A stretch of 64,000 bases of DNA. Origin: Sporosarcina koreensis. Its GTDB lineage: Bacteria > Bacillota > Bacilli > Bacillales_A > Planococcaceae. A program made the position numbers and the translations under genes. The first letter of the stretch is position 1. Every line of letters starts with the position of its first letter. Of the stretch, positions 47,704 to 55,996 are shown in pieces. The stretch is from positions 98,501-162,500 of the forward strand of contig NZ_LN651336.1 in assembly GCF_000826145.2 (NCBI RefSeq), read 5' to 3'. The notes beneath the pieces were generated by a model. That model searched no databases. It saw only the letters and a program-made list of their open reading frames with translations, and was not told the origin of the DNA.

Positions 47704-49449
47704 TTACGAAACGGAAATGCCCGATTGCAGTTTATACATCTGGGCATATTGACCGTCCAATGCAACCAATTCGTCGTGGGTTCCGCTTTCTTTGATCTCT
47801 CCGCGGTCAAGCACGAGGATGCGGTCGGCATTTTTGATGGTCGACAGGCGGTGGGCGATGATGAACGTCGTCCGGCCCTTCTTCAGGACATCCATTGCAT
47901 GCTGGATGATTTCCTCGGTTTCGGTATCGATGTTCGAAGTGGCTTCATCCAGTATGAGGATGGCCGGATCGAATGCAAGTGCACGCGCGAAGGAGATGAG
48001 CTGGCGCTGTCCGCTCGACAGCGTACTGCCCTTCTCTACGACCGGCTCGTCGATGCCGCCCGGCAGATGTTCCAGCACACGTTCGCCGCCGACCGCATCG
48101 AGCGCTTCCTGGACAGCATCCCGGGTGATACGCGGGTCCCGCAGGCTGATGTTGGACTCGACAGTGCCTGTAAACAGGTACGGATCTTGCAGGACGATCC
48201 CCATGTGGCTGCGGACAGTCTGCCGCGGAAGCGCAGTGATGTCCTGCCCGTCGATCAGGATCTTCCCTTTCACCGGGTCGTAGAAGCGGAACAGCAGGTT
48301 CATGATCGAGCTCTTCCCTGATCCTGTATGTCCGACCAGGGCGACCGTCTCTCCCCGCTTCGCTTCGAAATTGATATCTTTCAGCACGTACTCATTTTCC
48401 TTATAGGCGAACCAGACGTCTTCGAAGGCGACATTCCCTTGATAACGTTCCATCCGTTCGTCGCTGACCGGCTCTCCCGCACGGTCCATCAGCTGGAATA
48501 CACGCTCCGCCGCAACCAGCGAGTGCTCAAGACGTGCAAACTGGTTGACGATTCCCGTCACCGGGTTGAACAGCCGGGTGATATAATCCACGAATGCATA
48601 CAGCATCCCGACAGAAATGACACTGCCCGCAGAAAATGATGCGCCAGCGAAATACCAGATGAAGATGACGAACGTCAGCGACCGGATCGTGTTGACCAGG
48701 TTGTGTGAGGTGGCCGCTTCGACTTTCAGCAGTTTCGTCTGATAATTGTAATGCGTCGTATTCAGTTCCTCGAATTCCTCTTCCATCTGCTTTTCCCGTC
48801 CGAACGCCTGGATGATCGTCATCCCGTTGATGGACTCATTGATCATCCCGTTCATGTCGCTCACTTTCGAGCGGATGACATGGTTCACCTTGGAGGCGAA
48901 TTTCCGGTACAGAATCATCCAGACATAGAGCAGCGGCAGGACGAACAGCAGGATGGCACCCATTTTGGCATCCAGGCTGAACAGGGCGATATAGATCCCG
49001 ATAATGTACATGCCGCTGATCGCGAACTGCGAGACGACTGTCACATACAGATGGCGGATCGCTTCCGTGTCGTTCGTCACACGTGCCACCACTTTTCCGG
49101 CAGGCAGATTATCGAAGTAGCTGATCGGCAGTGTCTGGATGTGCCGGTACAGCTCATTCCGCATCTTCTGCACGATCCGGTTCGCGGTCGCCTGCAGCAT
49201 GATGTACTGACCGTAGCGGAATATTGCCGTCACGACGGCGAGGGCAAAGAAGATGACGAGCAGTTTCGCAATCGGAGAGAAGTCGATGCCCCCGGAATCC
49301 GAGCCTGCGATATGGTTATCGATGATCTGCTTCGCGATGATCGGCCCGAGCAGGTCGGCGCCTACCGCGACGGCGAGCAGCGCCATGCCGCCGATGAAGT
49401 ACCCTTTGAATTGCAATGCATAGTGGACGAGCCGTTTACCGGTTGTCAT
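47704..49449 (-). CDS. bmrD: Multidrug ABC exporter subunit, BmrD/YheH-like
   Basis: A 581-residue half-transporter with six membrane helices (about residues 15-305) and a C-terminal ABC ATPase. Walker A is GHTGSGKSSIMNL, the signature is LSSGQRQLISF (Ser in place of the first Gly), Walker B is ILILDEATSNID with the catalytic Glu, and the H-loop is IIAHRLS. It is shorter than B. subtilis BmrD. It pairs with the degenerate partner directly upstream (ATGA overlap), giving a heterodimer with one canonical and one altered ATP site. Confidence 0.88.
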   Translation of the reverse strand: MTTGKRLVHYALQFKGYFIGGMALLAVAVGADLLGPIIAKQIIDNHIAGSDSGGIDFSPIAKLLVIFFALAVVTAIFRYGQYIMLQATANRIVQKMRNELYRHIQTLPISYFDNLPAGKVVARVTNDTEAIRHLYVTVVSQFAISGMYIIGIYIALFSLDAKMGAILLFVLPLLYVWMILYRKFASKVNHVIRSKVSDMNGMINESINGMTIIQAFGREKQMEEEFEELNTTHYNYQTKLLKVEAATSHNLVNTIRSLTFVIFIWYFAGASFSAGSVISVGMLYAFVDYITRLFNPVTGIVNQFARLEHSLVAAERVFQLMDRAGEPVSDERMERYQGNVAFEDVWFAYKENEYVLKDINFEAKRGETVALVGHTGSGKSSIMNLLFRFYDPVKGKILIDGQDITALPRQTVRSHMGIVLQDPYLFTGTVESNISLRDPRITRDAVQEALDAVGGERVLEHLPGGIDEPVVEKGSTLSSGQRQLISFARALAFDPAILILDEATSNIDTETEEIIQHAMDVLKKGRTTFIIAHRLSTIKNADRILVLDRGEIKESGTHDELVALDGQYAQMYKLQSGISVS

Positions 49450-51188
49450 GACTCGTCACCTCCAATCTGCTGCCGGTCATATTGTTCCTTGTACCAGCCA
49501 TTCTGTTCAAGCAGTTCTTCATGTGTGCCTTCTTCGGTGACACGGCCGTTTTCAAGCACGATGATGCGGTCTGCATGCTGGACGGCGGACAGTCTGTGTG
49601 TCGTAATGATTGTCGTCTTCCCGCTCCGCTCGTTCTGGATGTTTTCAATAATCCTGGTTTCCGTCTTGGCATCGACGGCCGACAGTGAATCATCCAAGAT
49701 GAGGATTTCCGGATTTTTCACGAGAGCCCGGGCAATCGAAATCCTCTGCTTCTGGCCGCCTGACAGGGCCACGCCTTTTTCACCGACAAGCGTTCCAAGC
49801 CCTTCCGGCAGCATTTCCAGATCCTTTTCGAAATGGGCAAGGCGGATCGCCTCCGCAATATCCGCTTCCGTTGCATCCGGCTTCCCGAACAGGATATTGT
49901 CACGCACGGAACGGGAGAACAGCACATGGTCCTGCGGGACGTAGCCCACCCAGTTCCTCACCTGCTCTTTGGTCATATCATCGAGCCGTCTGCCGTCGAA
50001 CGTCAGCAGCCCTTCGCCCGCCGGATACTCACGCAGCAGCTGTTTGACGAACGTCGTCTTGCCGCTGCCTGTTTTACCGACGATGCCGAGTGTCTGGCCG
50101 CCGCCGAGCTGGAGACGGATCTGATCCAGATTCTTCCGTTCGGACGTAGGATAGCTGAAGCTCACATCACTGAAACCGACCATGCCCGGTCGTTCCATCT
50201 GCACAGGCATTGACGGATCACGTACATCTTCAACAGCATCGAGCGTCTCCTGGACACGGTCGAGCGATGCGTTCCCCCGCTGCATGACGTTGATCAGTTC
50301 CCCGATCGCAAACATCGGCCAGACGATCATGCCGAGATAGACGTTGAAGGTGACAAGACCCCCGAGAGTGATATCGCCGACCGAGACGAGATAAGCTCCG
50401 TAGCCAAGACCGATAATGTAGGACATCGACGTCATGATCTTGGAAATCGGTGTGAACAGAGCGTCAATCCGCTCGACATCCATATTTTTCTTATAGACAT
50501 CTTCCGTCGCATCCGCAAAGCGCTGCTCTTCAGCACGTTCCTGTACATAAGCTCTGACGACACGGACACCCGCCACAGCTTCGAGCACGTCATCGTTTAA
50601 ATCGCCGAATGCACGCTGCGCCGTCACGAATTTCAGATGGATCCGTTTGCCGAGCACCTGCATGAGATAGGCGAGGATCGGCAGCGGCAGGATTGCTGCG
50701 AGCGTCAGTTTCCATGAGACGGCGAACCCCATCATGACGATGAGTGTGAACAGATAGACCGTCGAGTCGATCAGCGTCATAATACCGAATCCCGCAGTCT
50801 CCGAAATCGCCTGAAGGTCATTCGTCGAACGGGCCATCAGATCGCCCGTCTTATTCCGCTGATAGAACGAAGGCGTCATCTTAAGAAAATGGCGCATGAG
50901 ATTGCCCCGCAGCTTCCGTTCAATGACATTCGCGCCGCCGAACAGCTGATACTGCCAGACGAAATCGCCGATATAGCCGATGACGGTGATTACAAGCAGA
51001 ATGCCGATGTACGTCCACAGCAAGTGCGGGGTCATCGTATTCAGGTGGATTCCGTCGATCGCCTTCCCGATGATCCATGGGGGAACAATCGCAAATACAC
51101 TCGTCATGATCAGCAGCAGCAATGCTACTGTGTAACGCATTTTATTCTCTTTGAAAAACCATCCTAATTTCCCTAATACCGAAAACAT
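49446..51188 (-). CDS. bmrC: Multidrug ABC exporter subunit, BmrC/YheI-like
   Basis: A 580-residue half-transporter closely matching B. subtilis BmrC, starting MFSVLGKLGWFFKENKMRY and containing GELINVMQRGNASLDRV. Walker A is GKTGSGKTTFVKQL, signature LSGGQKQRISIARAL, and Walker B ILILDDSLSAVD. The residue after the Walker B Asp is Asp, not the catalytic Glu, so this subunit carries the degenerate site, as in BmrC. It is the first gene after the attenuator leader at 51.2-51.6 kb. The ribosome site AAAGG is spaced wide, so translation may be weak without coupling. Confidence 0.93.
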   Translation of the reverse strand: MFSVLGKLGWFFKENKMRYTVALLLLIMTSVFAIVPPWIIGKAIDGIHLNTMTPHLLWTYIGILLVITVIGYIGDFVWQYQLFGGANVIERKLRGNLMRHFLKMTPSFYQRNKTGDLMARSTNDLQAISETAGFGIMTLIDSTVYLFTLIVMMGFAVSWKLTLAAILPLPILAYLMQVLGKRIHLKFVTAQRAFGDLNDDVLEAVAGVRVVRAYVQERAEEQRFADATEDVYKKNMDVERIDALFTPISKIMTSMSYIIGLGYGAYLVSVGDITLGGLVTFNVYLGMIVWPMFAIGELINVMQRGNASLDRVQETLDAVEDVRDPSMPVQMERPGMVGFSDVSFSYPTSERKNLDQIRLQLGGGQTLGIVGKTGSGKTTFVKQLLREYPAGEGLLTFDGRRLDDMTKEQVRNWVGYVPQDHVLFSRSVRDNILFGKPDATEADIAEAIRLAHFEKDLEMLPEGLGTLVGEKGVALSGGQKQRISIARALVKNPEILILDDSLSAVDAKTETRIIENIQNERSGKTTIITTHRLSAVQHADRIIVLENGRVTEEGTHEELLEQNGWYKEQYDRQQIGGDES

Positions 51189-51220
51189 ACTTTTCTACGA
51201 CCTTTCTTTGAAACATCCGG

Positions 51221-51295
51221 CTATCCGCCATCACCTGTCTCTTTTTTCTCAGTTTGTTCCGCTTTCATTGCTTTTTCGATCTGAATCACATCCAT
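51221..51295 (-). CDS. 24-residue ORF between attenuator and bmrC
   Basis: The ORF reads MDVIQIEKAMKAEQTEKKET and ends GDGG. GAGAGGAGCGTT supplies a good ribosome site directly before the ATG. It is 33 bases upstream of bmrC and downstream of the attenuator terminator, so it can be translated only in read-through transcripts. No family is recognised; it may help deliver ribosomes to the bmrC start. Confidence 0.5.
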   Translation of the reverse strand: MDVIQIEKAMKAEQTEKKETGDGG

Positions 51296-51360
51296 AACGC
51301 TCCTCTCGTCATCATTTCTATGCACCACGCTGACGCGTGAGGACATCCAATTGAAGACAG

Positions 51361-51399
51361 AAAAAAAGACACGTGCCCGCATTTTCAGCAGCACGCGTC
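51361..51399 (-). terminator. Attenuator terminator ahead of bmrC
   Basis: On the minus strand GACGCGTGC pairs with GCACGTGTC (9 bp, one G-T pair) around a short loop, followed by seven T residues. No complete gene ends just upstream on this strand except the 26-codon leader ORF, so it is a leader terminator rather than a gene-end terminator. Confidence 0.75.
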
Positions 51400-51435
51400 T
51401 GAATCGGGATCATGCCCCTCCGTCCATCCTTTCCG

Positions 51436-51516
51436 CTAAAGAGAATGCGGAACAGGCAATCGTCCAAAAGGGGGTGCTTGAAATTGGCGGCGCGTTTTCT
51501 TTTCGGCTGTCATCAT
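51436..51516 (-). CDS. 26-residue leader peptide of bmrCD (BmrB-type)
   Basis: ORF of 26 codons starting at 51516 (MMTAEKKTRRQFQAPPFGRL..., ending PHSL). AAAGGGG lies 8 bases before the ATG. The ribosome site region GCACCCCTTT (51522-51531 on the plus strand) can pair with AAAAGGGGGTGC (51467-51478) inside the ORF, so a hairpin could hide the start until opened. It includes a Pro-Pro pair and closes 37 bases before the attenuator. In B. subtilis a small upstream gene, bmrB, controls bmrCD by transcription attenuation; the layout here is the same, though I cannot show sequence similarity. Confidence 0.65.
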   Translation of the reverse strand: MMTAEKKTRRQFQAPPFGRLPVPHSL

Positions 51517-51555
51517 GTCAGGCACCCCTTTCTTTCGGATTTCGAATGTTTTCAG

Positions 51556-51583
51556 ATTATCATGCTTTTTTCACTATTGTCAA
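51556..51583 (-). promoter_or_regulatory. bmrCD leader promoter
   Basis: TTGACA (51583-51578) and GATAAT (51561-51556) are spaced by 16 bases on the minus strand. The -35 is a perfect consensus and the -10 is 5 of 6. Start of transcription would be near 51549, about 35 bases before the leader peptide. Confidence 0.75.
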
Positions 51584-51732
51584 TAGTTTCTTTTAATCTT
51601 TTGAAAATTTTCTCATATAGCAGCAGGAAAACCGTTTGGAAGGAAAATTCATTGAAATCCACGCCCTTTTACCTTATTATTGAATCAACTACCCTATTTT
51701 AAACCACAGGAGGTGTACGCTTTGTTCCCCCC

Positions 51733-53097
51733 TTGTTCGGCATGGAACAAAGCACCTATTTGGATATTCCCATACGCTTGGCAGCATTTGCTGCCTTGAT
51801 CGCCCTCACTGCCTTTTTCGTGGCAGCTGAGTTTGCAATAGTGAAAGTGCGGATGACACGGATCGACCAGCTCGCTCTTGAAGGAAATAAAAGAGCGATC
51901 AACGCCCAGCGCGTCGTGACCAACCTGGACGACTATCTGTCTGCCTGCCAGCTCGGTATTACGATCACTGCGCTCGGGCTCGGTATGCTCGGTGAACCGA
52001 CCGTCGCCCTGCTGTTCGCGCCTGTTTTCGATCACTTGGCCCTGTCTCACAGCCTGACCGCATTTCTGTCCTTCGCCATCGCTCTGATCATTGTGACGTT
52101 CCTCCACGTAGTTGTCGGGGAACTGGCACCGAAGACAGTCGCAATCCAGAAGGCGGAGCGGATCACACTGTCATTGGCCATGCCGCTCATCATCTTCTAC
52201 CGGACAATGTATCCGGTCATCAAGCTCATGAACCTCAGTTCTCGGTTTGTGACACGGCTGTTCGGCTTCCAACCGATGTCCGAAGCAGACGTCGCCCATA
52301 CGGAAGAAGAGCTGCGGATGATTCTGTCCGACAGCCTCAAGAGCGGAGAGATCAACCAGTCCGAATACAAGTATGTGAATAGAATTTTCGAATTCGACGA
52401 CCGGGTCGCAAAAGAGATCATGGTGCCCCGGACCGAAATGATGTCGATCGACAAAGAGATGACCGCGAAAGAGCTGTTCAACACGGAAGGCGTTGAGCAA
52501 TTCACACGCTATCCGGTCATCGACGGTGACAAGGACCACGTCATCGGGCTAATCAACATGAAGCACCTGCTCACCGCCTATATCAAAAACCCGAAAAACG
52601 GTGAACTTCCGGTTGTTGCCTACATGCAGCCGATCATCCGTGTCATTGAAACGATGGCAATCGGGGACCTTCTGCTGAAAATCCAGCGGGAACGCATCCA
52701 CATGGCAATCCTTATGGATGAATATGGCGGGACATCGGGCTTGGTGACCATCGAAGATATTCTGGAGGAGATCGTCGGGGAGATTCAGGACGAGTTCGAC
52801 AAAGATGAGCTTCCGGATGTCCAGGTCATCGGAGAGAACCATTACATCCTGGATGCCAAAATGCTGCTGGAAAACGTCAATACGACACTCGGCATTGACA
52901 TCGATGAAGAAGATATCGATACGATCGGCGGCTGGTTCATGTCCCAGCGATTCGAAGCGATTCCGGGAGAAAAGATCATCGAGCAGGGCTATGAGTTCTC
53001 CGTGAAAGACGTGGAAGGCCATCATATCCTGTATTTGGAAGCGGAAAAACTTGTACCGGATGAAAATGATCCGGACACAGAAGATACGGAAGACTGA
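51733..53097 (+). CDS. CNNM/CorC-type membrane protein (DUF21, CBS pair, CorC_HlyC)
   Basis: A 454-residue protein with four N-terminal membrane segments of the DUF21 domain (FFVAAEFAIVKVRMTRIDQL, LVVGELAPKT-like VVVGELAPKTVAIQKAE), a CBS pair (about residues 215-335; VMVPRTEMMSIDKEM and MDEYGGTSGLVTIEDILEEIVGEI), and a C-terminal CorC_HlyC domain. Related proteins handle Mg2+ or Co2+ efflux. The TTG start used (51733) is 18 bases from the AGGAGGTG site. A TTG at 51722 is ideally spaced but out of frame by one base across a C6 tract, so the true start is unsettled. Confidence 0.85.
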   Translation: MFGMEQSTYLDIPIRLAAFAALIALTAFFVAAEFAIVKVRMTRIDQLALEGNKRAINAQRVVTNLDDYLSACQLGITITALGLGMLGEPTVALLFAPVFDHLALSHSLTAFLSFAIALIIVTFLHVVVGELAPKTVAIQKAERITLSLAMPLIIFYRTMYPVIKLMNLSSRFVTRLFGFQPMSEADVAHTEEELRMILSDSLKSGEINQSEYKYVNRIFEFDDRVAKEIMVPRTEMMSIDKEMTAKELFNTEGVEQFTRYPVIDGDKDHVIGLINMKHLLTAYIKNPKNGELPVVAYMQPIIRVIETMAIGDLLLKIQRERIHMAILMDEYGGTSGLVTIEDILEEIVGEIQDEFDKDELPDVQVIGENHYILDAKMLLENVNTTLGIDIDEEDIDTIGGWFMSQRFEAIPGEKIIEQGYEFSVKDVEGHHILYLEAEKLVPDENDPDTEDTED

Positions 53098-53120
53098 TCA
53101 TCAAGTAAAACGGCTGACAA

Positions 53121-53160
53121 AAGGGTTGGAAATCGAAAAGATTTCCAACCCTTTTGGTTT
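53121..53160 (+). terminator. Terminator after the CNNM-type gene
   Basis: A 12-bp perfect stem GGGTTGGAAATC/GATTTCCAACCC is followed by TTTTGGTTTTG, 24 bases after the stop. Confidence 0.88.
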
Positions 53161-53192
53161 TGTACGTGTAAATCAGCAAGTAGTCAAACGCC

Positions 53193-53320
53193 GTTGATCT
53201 CCGTTCCGGGCGGACGCTTTCCGGGGGGGGCTTGCCCTCAGCCTCCTCGTCGCTTTGCTCCTGTGGGGTCTTCGCGCTGCGCTGATCCCCCAGGAGTCGC
53301 CGCCCTGCACTCCGATCAAC
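53193..53320 (+). repeat. Interspersed repeat, copy 1
   Basis: A 128-bp element bounded by GTTGATCTCCG and CTCCGATCAAC, with internal GGCGGACGCTTTCC and CAGGAGTCGCCGCC. The same sequence appears reversed at 54130-54256. The terminal inverted repeat (GTTGAT...ATCAAC) and the GC-rich, palindrome-rich body fit a non-coding interspersed element of Bacillales. A seven-to-eight G run interrupts its left end. Confidence 0.8.
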
Positions 53321-53375
53321 TCAATTCCCCGCAGAACACTGGATATGTGTGGGCATCTTTGTTATCAAGTGGACT

Positions 53376-53696
53376 TCATGTCCACCTGGCGAGTTTCTTC
53401 AAATTTTGGACGCCAAAAGATGGCATCGCCTACATGGACAATTTTTTAAGGCCCTTCAGGTCTGTCCATTGCATTCCATGCTTCTCTTTCGCATCCGCAA
53501 AAACACGTTCAACCGGATCGACGCTCGTCCGTCCCACATCGGAGTACAAGTTCTCGACCAATGGACAGATGAACGAAAAATCAATCGCTGCATCCAGTTT
53601 GCGAACCAAATGATTTGGTGGAACCAATTGCTCGACCGCCAAGATTTCCATCTGTTTTCGTTCATTGACTTGTTTCTTCTTCATCATATCCATCAC
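53376..53696 (-). pseudogene. IS1182-type transposase remnant
   Basis: Residues about 20-60 (VPPNHLVRKLDAAIDFSFI, PLVENLYSDVGRTSVDPV) match the N-terminal part of IS1182-family transposases. They are joined directly to the C-terminal end (ERVFADAKEKHGMQWTDLKGLKKLSM). Most of the catalytic core is missing, so about 350 residues were deleted. A TAG at 53432-53430 stops the frame where family members have Gln (SMQAL...); the homologous tail (NLKKLARW) continues in frame to 53376. It cannot encode an active transposase. Confidence 0.85.
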
Positions 53697-53835
53697 CTCA
53701 TCTAGTCATAAAAGACACTTGTTGATCGGAGAGGAGAGCGGCGAATAAAAGCGAAGTGTTATGAGCAAGGCTGTCTGAATTTCTGCAAAGTACGCAGAAA
53801 TACGGCCAAGCGAACCCTTGTCGCGATTCGTTTGG

Positions 53836-53885
53836 CTGAAGCCGTGCCCCCCCCGGGAAAGCGGCCGCTCGTAGCGGAAATCAAC
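53836..53885 (-). repeat. Interspersed repeat, truncated copy
   Basis: GCCGTGCCCCCCCCGGGAAAGC... to AGCGGAAATCAAC reproduces only one end of the element at 54130-54256, in the same orientation. The other half is missing. Confidence 0.6.
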
Positions 53886-54129
53886 AGATTTCGTGTTGAA
53901 TCTATTGTAATAGAAAAAAACTGCAGGCATGAGTCGAGTCCGTTGAAAAACGCACGACTAATTTTTATGCGGTGCAGCGTTCACAAAAAAAGACGTTCGG
54001 TGAGTCGAATTTGACCCACCGAACGTCTTTTCACTGCTCCGTACCTTGTTTTCTCTGCTCCCTGAGTTTGGGGTCCGTTTCAAGTTTACTACAACTATGG
54101 AGACAGCCCCTTGCGTCAGCCCGTTTCCC
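53886..54129. other. Gene-poor strip with a terminator-like hairpin
   Basis: No gene is supported. A perfect 15-bp hairpin AAAAGACGTTCGGTG/CACCGAACGTCTTTT at about 53988-54031, with T residues on both strands, could end transcripts from either side. The rest of the strip is transposon-derived debris or unrecognised. Confidence 0.5.
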
Positions 54130-54256
54130 GTTGATTGGAGCGGAAGGCGGCGACTCCTGCGGGAACAGCACGCGCGGAAGACCCTGGACTGAGCGCAGCG
54201 AGGGAAGCGGCTGGAGCCGTGCCCGCGGAAAGCGTCCGCCTGCAGCGGAAATCAAC
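54130..54256 (-). repeat. Interspersed repeat, copy 2 (inverted)
   Basis: A 127-bp element whose reverse complement begins GTTGATTTCCG and ends CTCCAATCAAC. It aligns along its length with the copy at 53193-53320, with indels in the centre. The two copies flank the transposase remnant in inverted orientation. Confidence 0.85.
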
Positions 54257-54323
54257 CTTACCGAGGATGTTCCAGCTTTCATGAGACTTTTTCAGCAGCC
54301 CTCATGAGTCTGCAGCCGTTTTT

Positions 54324-55883
54324 TCATTGCTCCGGATTCTTGGCGAAGTATTCAACCCGGTACACGTCATGCCGGCGGTCCTTCAGCTGTTTGACGGTCC
54401 CTTCCTGCCGCTGACGTTTCAGCACTTCCAAGTCCACGTCGCCGATCAGCACCGTCTCCAGATTGGCGTTCGTTTCCCCGACGATCCCGTCACGGGCAAA
54501 TTCAAAATCGGACGGCGCGAAAATTGCCGACTGTGCATACTGGATGTCCATATTGACGGCCTGCGGCAGGTTTCCGACTGTGCCCGAAATGACCGTATAG
54601 ATCTGGTTTTCCACAGCGCGCGCCTGTGCGCAGTATCGGACACGCAAATAACCTTGGCGGTCTTCCGTACAGAACGGCGTGAAGATGATATTGGCACCTT
54701 TTTCCGTAGCGATACGGGCCAGTTCCGGAAACTCGATGTCGTAGCAGACCTGGATGGCAATCTTGCCGCAATCCGTATCGAACACCCGGACGGAATCCCC
54801 CGCGCTGATGCCCCAGTACTTCTTCTCATTCGGCGTAATGTGAATCTTATACTGCTTGTCGATCGACCCGTCCCGGCGGAACAGGTAGGAAATATTGTAA
54901 ATTTCCTCGTCCTCTTCTTCCACGAAGTGCGAGCCGCCGATGATGTTGACATTATATCGGACGGACAGCCCGTTGAAGAGCTCGATATACTCCTCGGTGT
55001 ATTCCGAGATTTTGCGGACCGACTGGCTGGCGGACGGCTCATCGAGGAATGACATGAGCTGCGTCGTGAAGATTTCCGGGAACACAACGAAGTCCGAGTT
55101 GGCGTCAGCCGCCACCCGTACGAAGTATTCCACTTGCGATGCAAGCTCATCGAAACAGGATATTTTACGCATCAGATATTGGACGACGCAGATCCGGACC
55201 GGATAGCTCGTCTTGTAGTGCCGTTTGCTCACTGCCTTGTAATCGATGTTGTTCCATTCCATCAGCGTCGCATACCGCTTCGATGCCTGATCATCCGGCA
55301 GATAGTTCGGATTGATGCGCATCAGTGTGAAGTCGTTCATGAGCTGGAACGTCAGGACCGGATCATAGATTTTGTGACGGGCGACGGCATTCACGTATTC
55401 ACGCGGTGACATTTCATCGGCATGCTTGTGATAATTCGGAATGCGGCCGCCGATGATGATCGATTTCAGGTTCAGCTGGCGCGCCAGTTCTTTCCTTGCC
55501 TCATACAGCCGTTCCCCGACCCGCATTCTTCTGTATTCCGGATGCACCATCACTTCGATGCCGTATAAGTTATAGCCTTCCGGATTGTGGTTCGTTATGT
55601 AGCCATTGTCCGAGATATCATCCCACGTATGGCGGTCATCGTATTCCGCGAAATTGACGATCAGGCTCGAACACGATCCGATGATGCTGCCGTCAAGCTC
55701 CGCTACGAACTGGCCTTCCGGGAAAACCGATAAGTGGCTTTCCAGATGTTCCGTCTCCCAAGGTTCCATCCCCGGGAAGCAGACTTTCTGCATTTCAAGT
55801 ATTTCCGGTATATCCGTCAGCTGCATCTGACGGACAATCATACTCATTTCAAATGGCGATAAATCAAATTCCTCGCTCAACAC
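54324..55883 (-). CDS. Bifunctional GNAT acetyltransferase / carbon-nitrogen hydrolase (YhcX-like)
   Basis: A 519-residue two-domain enzyme. The N-terminal GNAT domain (about residues 10-190) has FPEGQFVAELDGSIIGS and YGIEVMVHPEYRRMRVGERLYEARK. The C-terminal nitrilase domain (from about 225) has FVVFPEIFTTQ with the catalytic Glu, KIHITPNEKKYWG with the Lys, and CYDIEFPELARIA with the nucleophilic Cys. The whole length matches the B. subtilis YhcX type. Substrate unknown. The GTG at 55883 lies 4 bases from AAGGAGGTG; TTG at 55880 is an alternative. Confidence 0.9.
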   Translation of the reverse strand: MLSEEFDLSPFEMSMIVRQMQLTDIPEILEMQKVCFPGMEPWETEHLESHLSVFPEGQFVAELDGSIIGSCSSLIVNFAEYDDRHTWDDISDNGYITNHNPEGYNLYGIEVMVHPEYRRMRVGERLYEARKELARQLNLKSIIIGGRIPNYHKHADEMSPREYVNAVARHKIYDPVLTFQLMNDFTLMRINPNYLPDDQASKRYATLMEWNNIDYKAVSKRHYKTSYPVRICVVQYLMRKISCFDELASQVEYFVRVAADANSDFVVFPEIFTTQLMSFLDEPSASQSVRKISEYTEEYIELFNGLSVRYNVNIIGGSHFVEEEDEEIYNISYLFRRDGSIDKQYKIHITPNEKKYWGISAGDSVRVFDTDCGKIAIQVCYDIEFPELARIATEKGANIIFTPFCTEDRQGYLRVRYCAQARAVENQIYTVISGTVGNLPQAVNMDIQYAQSAIFAPSDFEFARDGIVGETNANLETVLIGDVDLEVLKRQRQEGTVKQLKDRRHDVYRVEYFAKNPEQ

Positions 55884-55996
55884 AAATCACCTCCTTATCC
55901 TTAGTACCCGTTTTTCTGATAATCATGCCGCAGAATGGCTTAAATTATACTTTCCCATTATAATTGAGAACGGATAAGCGCGGAAGGAGAGAACTC

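Noticed and set aside
48751..49944. 397-residue plus-strand ORF
   Set aside because: Spans the antisense of bmrD and bmrC; no recognisable domain.
53194..53613. ORFs of 118-139 residues across the repeat and transposase remnant
   Set aside because: They run antisense to the transposase remnant and through the interspersed repeat; no independent support.
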